NCBI RefSeq assembly: GCF_009828025.1
Contig: NZ_WTYA01000003.1
Coordinates: 186,001-250,000, forward strand
Length of the DNA: 64,000 nucleotides
Direction of reading: 5' to 3'
Origin: Qipengyuania algicida
GTDB lineage: Bacteria > Pseudomonadota > Alphaproteobacteria > Sphingomonadales > Sphingomonadaceae
Each line of letters opens with the position of its first letter. Position 1 is the stretch's first letter. Below are positions 26,816 through 35,408 of this stretch, piece by piece. The position numbers were made by a program, and so were the translations under genes. Below the pieces are notes generated by a model, which saw only the letters and a program-made list of their open reading frames with translations, had not been told where the DNA came from and made no database searches.

Positions 26816-27868
26816 ATGAAGATCAAATTGAGTATGATGCTTGCCGCGTCCGTTTTCGCGGCCAGTGCGGCGCAAGCTGCGCAATATGCCGCCTCGGGCT
26901 ATGCCGAAAGCCGGATGACTTATGCCAATGCCTCGGACATACCGACCGCCAGGACGAGCGGCTATTCGGGCGTGGGCAGTGTCTACATCCAGACCGCATC
27001 GACCGGGCTCGTCGGGGTCTGCACAGGGTCGCTCATCAATTCCACCACGGTGTTGACCGCAGCGCATTGCCTGTACGATCACGATGAAGCCGGAAACTAT
27101 GACCCGGTTACTTCGATCAGCTTCTTCCTGCCTTCGCTCGGAGCGGCGATCGACGGCACTGCGGCAGGTTTCGGCGCGATCAACTATGCGTTCAACCCCG
27201 ATTACAACGGCGATATCCTGTCCGGTTATGACGTCGCGCTGTTCACCCTCGGCAACCAGGCGACCGGCTACGACACCTATGACCTGTATTATGGCGACCC
27301 TCTGCAGCAATATACCGAAGTGGGCGCCGGCTCGATCGGCGGTCCGACCGGCACCGATCCCAGCCTGAGCGACTATTACAAGCGCGTCGGCACCAATATC
27401 TACGAATATTACGGCGACGAGGTTTTCTACGACGTTTCTCACGGCGTCGTGATGTCGGACTTCGACGACGGTACCGCTGCGCACGACGTGTTCGGGCAGC
27501 TCGGCGGCAACCAGCAAACTGGCATTCCGGGAGAGTCGAATTCATCGCCGGGCGATTCCGGCGGTCCGGAATTCATCAACGGCGCGATTGCGACGGTCAC
27601 ATCCTTCGGCATATCGGCGGCTGCGTTCCAAGGCGGTTGCGGCGCGGGTTATATCGACCCTTACGCGTCGTCGAGCGGACGCTGCACGAATTCCTCTGTC
27701 GGAGAGATCGCGGGCAACACGCTCGTGTCCTACAACAAGAATTTCATCGACGGCTATCTCGGTGTGCCCGAGCCCGCAACCTGGGCGATGTTGATCTTCG
27801 GCTTCGCTTTTGTCGGGGGCGCGTTGCGTCGGCGCGGCAGGCAGAACGCGACGCTCAGCTACGTTTGA
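26816..27868 (+). CDS. Trypsin-like serine protease with PEPxxWA-CTERM anchor
   Basis: 350 residues. A signal peptide (about 1-22) precedes an S1-type protease domain with the full triad: His84 in TAAHC, Asp139 in SGYDVALF and Ser248 in SPGDSGGP. The C-terminus carries PEPATWAMLIFGFAFVGGAL and RRRGR, the PEP-CTERM sorting signal. It should be an extracellular or surface-attached endopeptidase, handled by the same sorting machinery as the neighbouring 171-aa protein. Confidence 0.92.
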   Translation: MKIKLSMMLAASVFAASAAQAAQYAASGYAESRMTYANASDIPTARTSGYSGVGSVYIQTASTGLVGVCTGSLINSTTVLTAAHCLYDHDEAGNYDPVTSISFFLPSLGAAIDGTAAGFGAINYAFNPDYNGDILSGYDVALFTLGNQATGYDTYDLYYGDPLQQYTEVGAGSIGGPTGTDPSLSDYYKRVGTNIYEYYGDEVFYDVSHGVVMSDFDDGTAAHDVFGQLGGNQQTGIPGESNSSPGDSGGPEFINGAIATVTSFGISAAAFQGGCGAGYIDPYASSSGRCTNSSVGEIAGNTLVSYNKNFIDGYLGVPEPATWAMLIFGFAFVGGALRRRGRQNATLSYV

Positions 27869-27886
27869 TTGTCGATTCCAAAAATT

Positions 27887-27921
27887 GGGGCGGAACCGGT
27901 TGCGATAGCCGGTTCCGCCCC
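27887..27921 (+). terminator. Strong hairpin between convergent genes
   Basis: GGGGCGGAACCGG (27887-27899) and CCGGTTCCGCCCC (27909-27921) form a perfect 13-bp stem with a 9-nt loop, 18 bp after the protease stop and 51 bp before the end of the convergent CDC48-type gene. A T-poor tail (GCTTGATCTT) follows on the plus strand. An AATTTTTGG tract follows on the minus strand, so it could end both. Confidence 0.75.
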
Positions 27922-27971
27922 GCTTGATCTTCGGGTTTGCCAATCACGTCGATCCGACGATGGTGGGCAGC

Positions 27972-30278
27972 CTATTCGTGCTTGGATGCGCGCGTGGATT
28001 CAACCATCCCATCATAGATGAAACCGATCGGCTGGACCTCCGCTGCGCGCTTCTTCAACTCGCCGCGCATCCGCTGATACTCTTCTTCCATCTGCGGCGT
28101 CACGGTCGCGCGTGAGTCTTCCAGCGCCTCCCGGAAGTCGGCATCGGTCACCTGCTGCACATCGCCACCGGCGCGATGCAGCGCGTTGAGCCCGGCGCGG
28201 CGCACGACATCTTCGAGGTCGGCCCCGGTGAAGCGCTCGGTTTTGGCAGCAATGTCGGCCAGCGACACATCGCTTGCCAGCGGCATATCCTTAGTGTGAA
28301 TGCCAAGGATACGCTCGCGCCCGGGCTTGTCGGGGGTGCCGACATAGACCAGCTCATCGAACCGACCGGGCCGCAGCAGCGCCGGATCGACTAGCGTTGG
28401 GCGGTTGGTCGCCCCGACCACCACCACCGATTGCAGCTCTTCCAGCCCGTCCATTTCGGCAAGGATGGTGTTGACCACCCGCCCAGTGACCTGCGGTTCG
28501 CCCTGCCCGCTTCCGCGTGCGGGGACGAGGCTGTCGATCTCGTCAATGAACAGCACGCAAGGTGCCACTGCGCGGGCACGCTGGAACATGCGTGCGATCT
28601 GCTGCTCGCTCTCACCATACCATTTGGACAGCAGGTCGGAGCTTTTCATCGAGATGAAATTGGCCTCCGCCTCCTTCGCGACCGCCTTTGCGAGCAGCGT
28701 TTTGCCCGTCCCCGGAGGACCATACAGCAGGAAGCCCTGCGCCGGACGGATGCCGAGCCGATGGAATGCATCGGGATGCTTGAGCGGCAGCTCGATCCCT
28801 TCCTTGAGCTTGTCGATCGCCTCGCCCACACCGCCGATATCGTCCCAGCCGACATTGGGCACCTGCACCATCACCTCGCGCATGGCTGAGGGCTGGATGC
28901 GCTTCAATGCGGACAAGAAATCCTCTCGGCTGACGAACAGGTCGTCGAGCACTTCGGGCGGGATCGTCCCTTCGTCGAGGTCGATCCGCGGCATGATCCG
29001 GCGCACCGCCTCGATGGCCGCTTCGCGCGCGAGCGCAGCGATGTCGGCCCCGACAAACCCATAGGTGATGCGCGACAATTCCTTGAGGTCGACCTTGTCG
29101 CCCAGCGGCATTCCGCGCGTGTGGATGCCCAGGATCTCGCGCCGCCCGTTCTCGTCAGGCACGCCGATCACGATTTCGCGGTCGAACCGGCCCGGACGCC
29201 GCAGGGCCTCATCGATCGCGTCCGGGCGATTGGTCGCCGCGATCACCACGACATTGGCGCGCGCCTCCAGACCGTCCATCAGGGTGAGCAATTGGGCAAC
29301 GAGGCGTTTTTCCGCCTCACCCATCACTCTGTCGCGCTTGGGCGCAATCGAATCGATCTCGTCGATGAACACGATCGCGGGGGCGTTGCGCGCTGCTTCC
29401 TCGAACACTTCGCGCAGACGCTTTTCGCTCTCGCCATAGCCCGAGCCCATGATTTCCGGCCCGTTGATGATCGAGAAGCTGGCGTCCGATTCATTCGCGA
29501 CTGCCTGCGCGAGCCGCGTCTTGCCCGTGCCCGGCGGCCCATGCAGCAGCACGCCCTTGGGCGGATCGACCCCGAGGCGAGTGAACAGTTCGGGATAGCG
29601 CAGCGGCAGTTCGACCATCTCGCGCAATTGCTGGATGGTATCGGCCATACCGCCGACGTCATCGTAATTGACCACCGCGCGGCCACCATGCGGCTCCTCG
29701 AACTCGGCGCGCAGCTCAACCTCGGTTTTCTCGTCGATATGGACGATACCCTTGGGACTGGTGGAAACCACAGTCAGGCGGATTTGCGTGAGCGCATAGG
29801 CCGGGGCGTTGAACATCCGGCGCACTTCGGGCGGCATGTTCTGCACCGGCTGCTGTCCGGTGGTGGCGACGAGATCGCCTGCCAACAGCGGACGGCGAAA
29901 AAAGTTGCGCTTGAGTGCTTGTGTCGGGCCCTGCAGGCGCATCTCGCGGTTTGCGGGGGCGAATACGACGCGTGTGGCAGGGCGCGATTCGGTCGCCTTG
30001 ATGATCACATGCTCGCCCGAGCCGACCTCGGCATTGGCGCGCTGGAGCCCGTCGAGGCGGACGACCGACAGCGCCTGATCCTCGTCATAGGCGGGCATGG
30101 CCAGCGCGGGCGTGCTACGCTTGCCGACCAGTTCGACAACGTCGCCTTCGGTGATGCCAAGGGTCTGAAACGCGGTGCGCGGCAATCGCGCGATTCCCTG
30201 CCCGCTTTCTTCCTGCCGGGCTGCCGCCACCTGTAAACGTACCGTCTTTTCGTCTGTCGCGGATTGCGCGTCGGCCAT
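27972..30278 (-). CDS. CDC48/p97-type double AAA+ ATPase
   Basis: 768 residues from the ATG at 30278. An N domain (to about 195; [20 protein letters not shown]) binds partners. Two AAA modules follow: D1 has Walker A GPPGTGKT (247-254), Walker B FIDEID (304-309) and [14 protein letters not shown]2 has GPPGTGKT (520-527), FIDEID (577-582) and [14 protein letters not shown]. The aromatic pore residue KWYG lies in D2, with SGYGES at the D1 equivalent. This is the architecture of archaeal VAT and eukaryotic p97, an unfoldase that pulls proteins out of complexes. No protease or substrate-tag gene lies beside it. Confidence 0.95.
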   Translation of the reverse strand: MADAQSATDEKTVRLQVAAARQEESGQGIARLPRTAFQTLGITEGDVVELVGKRSTPALAMPAYDEDQALSVVRLDGLQRANAEVGSGEHVIIKATESRPATRVVFAPANREMRLQGPTQALKRNFFRRPLLAGDLVATTGQQPVQNMPPEVRRMFNAPAYALTQIRLTVVSTSPKGIVHIDEKTEVELRAEFEEPHGGRAVVNYDDVGGMADTIQQLREMVELPLRYPELFTRLGVDPPKGVLLHGPPGTGKTRLAQAVANESDASFSIINGPEIMGSGYGESEKRLREVFEEAARNAPAIVFIDEIDSIAPKRDRVMGEAEKRLVAQLLTLMDGLEARANVVVIAATNRPDAIDEALRRPGRFDREIVIGVPDENGRREILGIHTRGMPLGDKVDLKELSRITYGFVGADIAALAREAAIEAVRRIMPRIDLDEGTIPPEVLDDLFVSREDFLSALKRIQPSAMREVMVQVPNVGWDDIGGVGEAIDKLKEGIELPLKHPDAFHRLGIRPAQGFLLYGPPGTGKTLLAKAVAKEAEANFISMKSSDLLSKWYGESEQQIARMFQRARAVAPCVLFIDEIDSLVPARGSGQGEPQVTGRVVNTILAEMDGLEELQSVVVVGATNRPTLVDPALLRPGRFDELVYVGTPDKPGRERILGIHTKDMPLASDVSLADIAAKTERFTGADLEDVVRRAGLNALHRAGGDVQQVTDADFREALEDSRATVTPQMEEEYQRMRGELKKRAAEVQPIGFIYDGMVESTRASKHE

Positions 30279-30427
30279 ATTTTCCGCCGTCCTTATACTG
30301 CTTCGCGTACCGTAATCTTCGGTTGGACCGGCAAGATAGGATGCCGGACGCGCTTTACCAATGAGCGAGGCAGAATTTGGCTCCGGCCAATCCCCGGCAA
30401 GGTTGGGAATCCCTAGTGTGCAGGCAA

Positions 30428-30491
30428 GAAAAATGCCCGGTCGGCAAGCCGACCGGGCATGAAAGTTTGGGAGAGGATGCCTGAAAGGCAA
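30428..30491 (-). ncRNA. Candidate trans-acting small RNA with its own promoter and terminator
   Basis: On the minus strand a sigma70-like promoter, TTGCGA (30525-30520), 17 bp, CATATC (30502-30497), precedes a roughly 64-nt unit. The unit has a small hairpin TGCCT-TTC-AGGCA (30490-30478), a single-stranded stretch ATCCTCTCCCAAACTTTC, then a perfect 13-bp terminator stem and T5. No ORF of use is present. The pyrimidine-rich CCTCTCCC stretch could pair with ribosome binding sites, as in alphaproteobacterial anti-Shine-Dalgarno sRNAs. The rest of the 30279-30739 gap shows nothing else. Confidence 0.5.
30433..30460 (-). terminator. Intrinsic terminator on the minus strand
   Basis: ATGCCCGGTCGGC-TT-GCCGACCGGGCAT (minus-strand sense) is a perfect 13-bp inverted repeat followed on that strand by TTTTCTTG. 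No protein gene lies upstream of it on this strand, so it points to a short transcript. Confidence 0.85.
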
Positions 30492-30739
30492 GGAAAGATA
30501 TGCTGCAGTCGCTCACACTTCGCAAGTGCGGAAAAAACATTCACGGTTGCACAAAACGCAACGTAGCATCAACTGATTGTTTTCAATATTTTTTATCGTC
30601 GACTCGCAATAGAGAAACTGTTTCCCGCTTTCTCATCGAACGGTTTGTTGCGGTGCAGCAAGGGATGCCGCACCTCGCCATTGACGGGTGACAGCCCGGC
30701 CTCGATTGCCTAGTGGACACGCGACAGACAGGAGTTTCC

Positions 30740-31462
30740 ATGCAGAAAATCTTCCCCGATGCGTCCGCTGCCCTCGAAGGATTGCTCAAAGACGGCTTAT
30801 TGATCGCCAGCGGCGGTTTCGGTCTTTGCGGGATTCCTGAAAGATTGCTCGACGCGATCCGCGACTCGGGAGTGAAGGACCTGACCTTCGCCAGCAACAA
30901 TGCCGGGATCGACAATCGGGGCATCGGCAAGCTGCTGCGCACGAAGCAGGTCAAGAAGATGATCAGCTCCTATGTCGGGGAGAACAAGGAGTTCGAACGG
31001 CAATTCCTTTCCGGCGAGCTGGAGGTGGAGTTCTGCCCGCAAGGCACGCTCGCCGAACGTATGCGCGCGGGCGGTGCGGGTATCCCCGGCTTCTATACCA
31101 AGACCGGCGTCGGCACGCAGGTCGCCGAGGGCAAGGAAGTGAAGCAGTTCCCCAATCGCGATGGCGAGATGGAAGACTTCATCCTCGAGCGCGGGATTTT
31201 TGCCGACCTTTCCATCGTGAAAGCGTGGAAGGCAGACGAAACCGGCAATGTCGTGTTCCGCAAGACCGCGCAAAATTTCAACCAGCCCGCCGCAACCTGC
31301 GGCAAGGTCTGCGTAGTTGAGGTCGAGGAAATCGTGCCAATCGGCAGCCTCGATCCCGATGCGATCCACCTGCCCGGTGTTTTCGTCAATCGGCTGGTGC
31401 TGGGCGCGCCCTACGACAAGCAGATCGAATTCCGCACCGTTCGAGAGCCAGCAGCGGCCTGA
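30740..31462 (+). CDS. scoA: 3-oxoacid CoA-transferase, subunit A
   Basis: 240 residues from ATG 30740 (CAGGAG box 5 nt upstream). The family I CoA-transferase alpha subunit is recognised by IASGGFGLCGIPERLLDAI, SNNAGIDNRGIGKLL, EFCPQGTLAERMRAGGAGIP and GFYTKTGVGT. With subunit B it moves CoA from succinyl-CoA to acetoacetate or related 3-oxoacids. Subunit B is not adjacent but follows two lipoprotein genes, at 33244. Confidence 0.93.
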   Translation: MQKIFPDASAALEGLLKDGLLIASGGFGLCGIPERLLDAIRDSGVKDLTFASNNAGIDNRGIGKLLRTKQVKKMISSYVGENKEFERQFLSGELEVEFCPQGTLAERMRAGGAGIPGFYTKTGVGTQVAEGKEVKQFPNRDGEMEDFILERGIFADLSIVKAWKADETGNVVFRKTAQNFNQPAATCGKVCVVEVEEIVPIGSLDPDAIHLPGVFVNRLVLGAPYDKQIEFRTVREPAAA

Positions 31463-31464
31463 CC

Positions 31465-32277
31465 ATGCCGTCCCGCCTGCGAGCCATCGCAAGCCTGATC
31501 GCCACCGCGCCGCTGCTCTCGGGCTGCGTCGCGATGGCAATACCGGCGGCTGCAGGCGGCGCATTGTTGCGCGGACACCACGCGTCAAAGCACGCGGAAC
31601 AGGATACAAGCGATCCCGCCTTGCCCGCAGGCACCCAGCTGGTGCGCACCGATCTCACCGCTCTGCCTCCGCCCGACACTGCGACAAGTACGGACAGCCT
31701 CTCGATCGACGCGCTGGCGACTTTTGCCGGTGCGGAAATGGCAAAGGGTGCCGACGAACCGCGCGACAGCGCCTTGCTGGCAGATCCCGGCTCGCTCCAG
31801 CCGACCCGGATGGACTGCGCTTCCCTGCCGCCTGCGGTGCTCGTCGATCTCGATCCGGGCAAGACTGCCTTCGATCCACAGACCGCTGGCGATGCCAACC
31901 CCGCGCTGGCGAAAACGCTTGCGGTGCTGCGCGGACAGGGCGCGAAGATCGTATGGGTTTCCGCCGCCCGCGAGAGTGAAGCCACTGCGATCGAGCACAA
32001 GCTCGTCGCCTCCGGCCTCGACCCGGAAGGCGCCGACGAATTGGCGCTGCCGAACGCATCACAAGGCAACAAGGAGGCAGTCCGCACTATGCTCGCCAAG
32101 AGGTATTGCCCGATTGCCATCGTTGGCGACAGTCGCAGCGATTTCGACGATCTCTATCTTTATCTCAAGGATCCAGCCTCTGCGGTTGCACTTGAGAGCA
32201 TGATCAACCACGGATGGTTTATCGCCAGTCCGTTCCCTGCAACCGGCATTCCGGCCGGAACCGGAGATATTCGATGA
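31465..32277 (+). CDS. HAD-like lipoprotein, divergent acid-phosphatase relative
   Basis: 270 residues beginning 2 bp after scoA. Lipobox LLSGC (Cys21) anchors it. The C-terminal half shows HAD-fold marks: AVLVDLDPGKTAFDP (motif I, DLDPG), IVWVSAARESEA (motif II, Ser), GNKEAVR (motif III lysine) and IVGDSRSDFDDLY (motif IV). The pattern follows the class C acid phosphatase at 32274, but motif I lacks the usual DxDET ending, so activity may differ. The ATG of the next gene overlaps its stop. Confidence 0.7.
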   Translation: MPSRLRAIASLIATAPLLSGCVAMAIPAAAGGALLRGHHASKHAEQDTSDPALPAGTQLVRTDLTALPPPDTATSTDSLSIDALATFAGAEMAKGADEPRDSALLADPGSLQPTRMDCASLPPAVLVDLDPGKTAFDPQTAGDANPALAKTLAVLRGQGAKIVWVSAARESEATAIEHKLVASGLDPEGADELALPNASQGNKEAVRTMLAKRYCPIAIVGDSRSDFDDLYLYLKDPASAVALESMINHGWFIASPFPATGIPAGTGDIR

Positions 32278-33242
32278 AAACCGCTGCGGCATCCCTTCTT
32301 ATCACGACGGCCCTGCTGGCCGGTTGCGTGAACGTCGATGCCGCAGGTGCAGGCAACCGTGTCGAATCCGCGGCCCAGACAGCAATGGCGGCCGCGGATG
32401 CACAGGCTAACGCGGCCGCATCCGTCGATCCCCTCACCCGGCCTGCATCGGACTCCATGCGCTGGCTCTACGGCTCCGGCGAAGCGGCCGGCGCCTCGAT
32501 CCAGACCTATCGAATGCTGAGCGATTACGCGGTCGCGATGAGCAGGCGGCGCTCCATCCCGCAATCGGTCCCGATGGGGCTGCCCGATGCGCCCGGCGGG
32601 GTCGGCACCGTATCCTGCCTCAACGCGGACAAGTCGATCAAGCCCCTCGCGGTGGTGTTTGATGTCGATGAAACAGTGATCCTCAACCGCGGCTACGAGT
32701 TCTGGCAAGCCTATTCCGGGCACGGGTACGACTCCCGGGAATGGGCCGATTACGCTCGTACCGGCGCGCCCTCTGTCGCACCCGTCCCCGGGGCGGTCAC
32801 CGGGATCAGGCGGCTGCGCGAGGCGGGCATAACGGTTGTTTTCAACACCAATCGCAAATCCGACACAGCCGCAGGGACGACAGAAGCAATCGCCGCCGCG
32901 GGTCTGGGCAAGGTGGTCCATGGGCAAACGCTTTTCCTCGCCGGAGACGATGCGATGGGCAGCCGCAAGGACGGTCGCCGAGCCACGATTGCCGCCAAAT
33001 ATTGCGTAATCGCGCTCGGCGGTGACAATCTCGGCGACTTTGCCGATGTGTTCAACACCTCCGGCCTTGCTCCGCAGGCGCGCCGCGAACTCGCTGCGAC
33101 CGGAAAATTCGCCCGGCTGTGGGGCGCAGGGTGGTTCGCCCTGCCCAACCCGGTCTATGGCGATTCGATCAAAGGCACCGTCGGCGAGGTCTTCCCACCC
33201 GACGCCCGCTGGAAACCCGGCACCAAAGACGAGGACAAGTGA
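32274..33242 (+). CDS. Class C acid phosphatase, e(P4)-like lipoprotein
   Basis: 322 residues. Lipobox LLAGC (Cys18), then [18 protein letters not shown] with the nucleophile Asp130 and acid/base Asp132 of the DxDxT HAD motif, [10 protein letters not shown] (motif II), a motif III Lys/Arg region, and [11 protein letters not shown] (motif IV). The C-terminal [20 protein letters not shown] is typical of 5'-nucleotidase lipoprotein e(P4). Periplasmic dephosphorylation of nucleotides is expected. ATGA overlap upstream and a 1-bp gap to scoB downstream embed it in the CoA-transferase operon. Confidence 0.9.
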   Translation: MKTAAASLLITTALLAGCVNVDAAGAGNRVESAAQTAMAAADAQANAAASVDPLTRPASDSMRWLYGSGEAAGASIQTYRMLSDYAVAMSRRRSIPQSVPMGLPDAPGGVGTVSCLNADKSIKPLAVVFDVDETVILNRGYEFWQAYSGHGYDSREWADYARTGAPSVAPVPGAVTGIRRLREAGITVVFNTNRKSDTAAGTTEAIAAAGLGKVVHGQTLFLAGDDAMGSRKDGRRATIAAKYCVIALGGDNLGDFADVFNTSGLAPQARRELAATGKFARLWGAGWFALPNPVYGDSIKGTVGEVFPPDARWKPGTKDEDK

Positions 33243-33243
33243 C

Positions 33244-33900
33244 ATGAGCGATACCGCCACCAAGGCCGGATGGACCCGTGACGAAATGGCCGCCCGCGCC
33301 GCACGCGAGCTGGAGGACGGCTATTACGTCAACCTCGGCATCGGCATCCCGACGCTGGTCGCCAACCACATTCCCGAAGGCATGATGGTGACGCTGCAGA
33401 GCGAGAACGGGATGCTCGGCATCGGGCCGTTTCCGCTGGAAGAGGAGGTCGATGCCGACCTCATCAACGCGGGCAAGCAGACGATCAGCGAACTGCCGCA
33501 TTCGGCCTATTTCGACAGCGCCACCAGCTTCGCGATGATCCGTGGTGGGCATATCGACCTGACCGTGCTCGGCGCGATGGAAGTCAGCCAGGGTGGCGAC
33601 ATCGCCAACTGGATGATCCCGGGCAAGATGATCAAGGGCATGGGCGGGGCTATGGACCTCGTCGCCGGGGTCAAGAAGATCATCGTGGTGATGGAGCACA
33701 CCAGCAAGCACGGCGATCCCAAGTTCATCCCCGAATGCACCCTGCCGCTGACCGGGAGAAACGTGGTCGACATGATCATCACAGACCTGGCGGTGTTCCA
33801 GCGGCCGGATCACGACAGCCCGTTCAAGCTGATCGAGATGGCTCCCGGCGTGACGGCGGACGAGATCGCCGCCAAGACGACGGCGCATTACGTGAGCTGA
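33244..33900 (+). CDS. scoB: 3-oxoacid CoA-transferase, subunit B
   Basis: 218 residues from ATG 33244, one base after the phosphatase stop. Family marks are [32 protein letters not shown] (catalytic Glu in SENG), [20 protein letters not shown] and [19 protein letters not shown]. It pairs with subunit A at 30740. Confidence 0.94.
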   Translation: MSDTATKAGWTRDEMAARAARELEDGYYVNLGIGIPTLVANHIPEGMMVTLQSENGMLGIGPFPLEEEVDADLINAGKQTISELPHSAYFDSATSFAMIRGGHIDLTVLGAMEVSQGGDIANWMIPGKMIKGMGGAMDLVAGVKKIIVVMEHTSKHGDPKFIPECTLPLTGRNVVDMIITDLAVFQRPDHDSPFKLIEMAPGVTADEIAAKTTAHYVS

Positions 33901-33915
33901 ACTGGAAAGAGCGGT

Positions 33916-34602
33916 TCAGTCGCGCTCCTTGAAACCGATCTTGGCGTGGGTGCCATCGCAGAACGGCTTGTTGTCCGACGCCCCGCAGCGGCATAGCGCC
34001 ACGCGGTTGCGGACTTCGTATGTCTCGCCATCGACGGCCTCGATCGGGATGCCACCGCGCACCCAGATCGGCCCGGAGCATTCCTCGCCGGGATCCTCGA
34101 CCAGGCACAGGTCTTGCGGCAGGTCCTCCTCGATCGCCTCGTCGCTATCGGCCTTCCATGCGCGCAGCCGACCCGAGGGACACTGGTTCACCTGCGTCAC
34201 AAAAGTTTCGGCAACGTCCTCCTCGTCGGTATGATCGACCTGGTTCCAGACCTTGCCGTTGCGATCGCAGAACCGGGCGAAGGCGCACAATTCCTCGGCA
34301 TCGGTCAGGTCGAGTTCCGGGCCGCTCATCCGCTCGGCCTGCAACTCGTAAGGCTGGCGCGAAGCGGTTTCCTCGCCGTCGAAGCCGCTGGTCTGGTGTG
34401 AGCCGTCACAGAACGGCTTGTTCGACGAATGCCCGCAGCGGCACAATGCGTATTTCGTGGGCGCCGCGACCTCGGCGCCCTCGTCCCATTCCACCGCCTC
34501 TTCATCGGCGTTGATACCGATCGTCTGGCGGAGCAGAACAGCCCCGCCACTGACGAGATACGGCCCATCCTGCGTCACCTTGATCGAGGGGCTATCCGAC
34601 AT
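33916..34602 (-). CDS. Twin CDGSH iron-sulfur protein
   Basis: 228 residues with two CDGSH motifs, one at each end: CRCGHSSNKPFCDGSHQTSG near residue 55 and CRCGASDNKPFCDGTHAKIG near residue 205. Each provides three Cys and one His for a 2Fe-2S cluster. The middle part has a divergent Fer4-like segment (CAFARFCDRNGKVWNQV, VNQCPSGRL). Such proteins take part in electron or cluster transfer. It diverges from a ferritin-like gene. Confidence 0.9.
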   Translation of the reverse strand: MSDSPSIKVTQDGPYLVSGGAVLLRQTIGINADEEAVEWDEGAEVAAPTKYALCRCGHSSNKPFCDGSHQTSGFDGEETASRQPYELQAERMSGPELDLTDAEELCAFARFCDRNGKVWNQVDHTDEEDVAETFVTQVNQCPSGRLRAWKADSDEAIEEDLPQDLCLVEDPGEECSGPIWVRGGIPIEAVDGETYEVRNRVALCRCGASDNKPFCDGTHAKIGFKERD

Positions 34603-34710
34603 CGATGGAACTCCTTGCAGCTACCATCGAACAAATATCGACCCGGAACGATGTTCCCCAATGCTGCACAACCTCTAGGTCGCGACTCAATTCCATGCGA
34701 TACAAGATGG

Positions 34711-35379
34711 ATGGGTCTTAACACTATCTTCCGGAACCGCTTCCTCGACGTGCTGGCGTCGATCTATATCTATAACGAGCATCGCGGATACACCTCGCTC
34801 GACCGCGTGCTGGAGGCGGTCCGCGCGCATTGTCCGGACAATCACGCCTTTATCGCCGCGGTGGAAAAGAACCGCGCGGACGAGGAAAAGCATTACAACA
34901 TGTTCCGCCGCTGGTTCGAGCTACGCCGGACCATGCCGCTCAAGGTGAACCGCACCTGCGGCCATATTGATCACTTCATCGAAAGTGTGTTCGGCTGCAC
35001 CATCGAGGAGCTCGACACGGCGGCCATCGTCGCCGATCCGGACGCGTTCGAGCGTCTGTGCCGGGTCATAATGATTACCGAGCAGCGCGGCATGGCGCAG
35101 GTCGAACAATTGCTTGGCAACCGCCACATCCGTTCGGACAATGCGATGCGGAAAATCTTTGAGGTGGTCGCGCGCGACGAGCCGAGCCACTGGCAACCCT
35201 ATGACGAATGGCTGCGCGAAAACGGTCGGCAGCCGCGCGCCACCCGGCGCGAACGCTGGACCGATTACTGGATCCACAAATCGCTGATGCTGGCAAAGCT
35301 GCCTGCGCTGTTCCTGGACCGCAATACGCCGCGCCTTGGCGCATGGCCGCACGAGGATACCGGAGTCTATAGCAACTGA
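34711..35379 (+). CDS. Ferritin-like domain protein, uncharacterised
   Basis: 222 residues from ATG 34711 (MGLNTIFRNRFLDVLASIYI); an in-frame ATG at 34651 is possible. Helix pairs carry candidate metal ligands, NRADEEKHYNMFRRWFE and VVARDEPSHWQPYDEWLREN, the E..EKHY and DEPSHW spacings typical of diiron four-helix bundles. A central helix has EQRGMAQVE. Oxidoreductase or iron-handling activity is inferred. Divergent from the CDGSH gene, consistent with an iron-related pair. Confidence 0.7.
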   Translation: MGLNTIFRNRFLDVLASIYIYNEHRGYTSLDRVLEAVRAHCPDNHAFIAAVEKNRADEEKHYNMFRRWFELRRTMPLKVNRTCGHIDHFIESVFGCTIEELDTAAIVADPDAFERLCRVIMITEQRGMAQVEQLLGNRHIRSDNAMRKIFEVVARDEPSHWQPYDEWLRENGRQPRATRRERWTDYWIHKSLMLAKLPALFLDRNTPRLGAWPHEDTGVYSN

Positions 35380-35408
35380 CTTGACCCGCTGCCTCCGCTA
35401 CCCCAGCG

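Noticed and set aside
29121..30236. 371-codon ORF antisense to the CDC48-type gene
   Set aside because: Mirror of the conserved AAA modules; no motif of its own.
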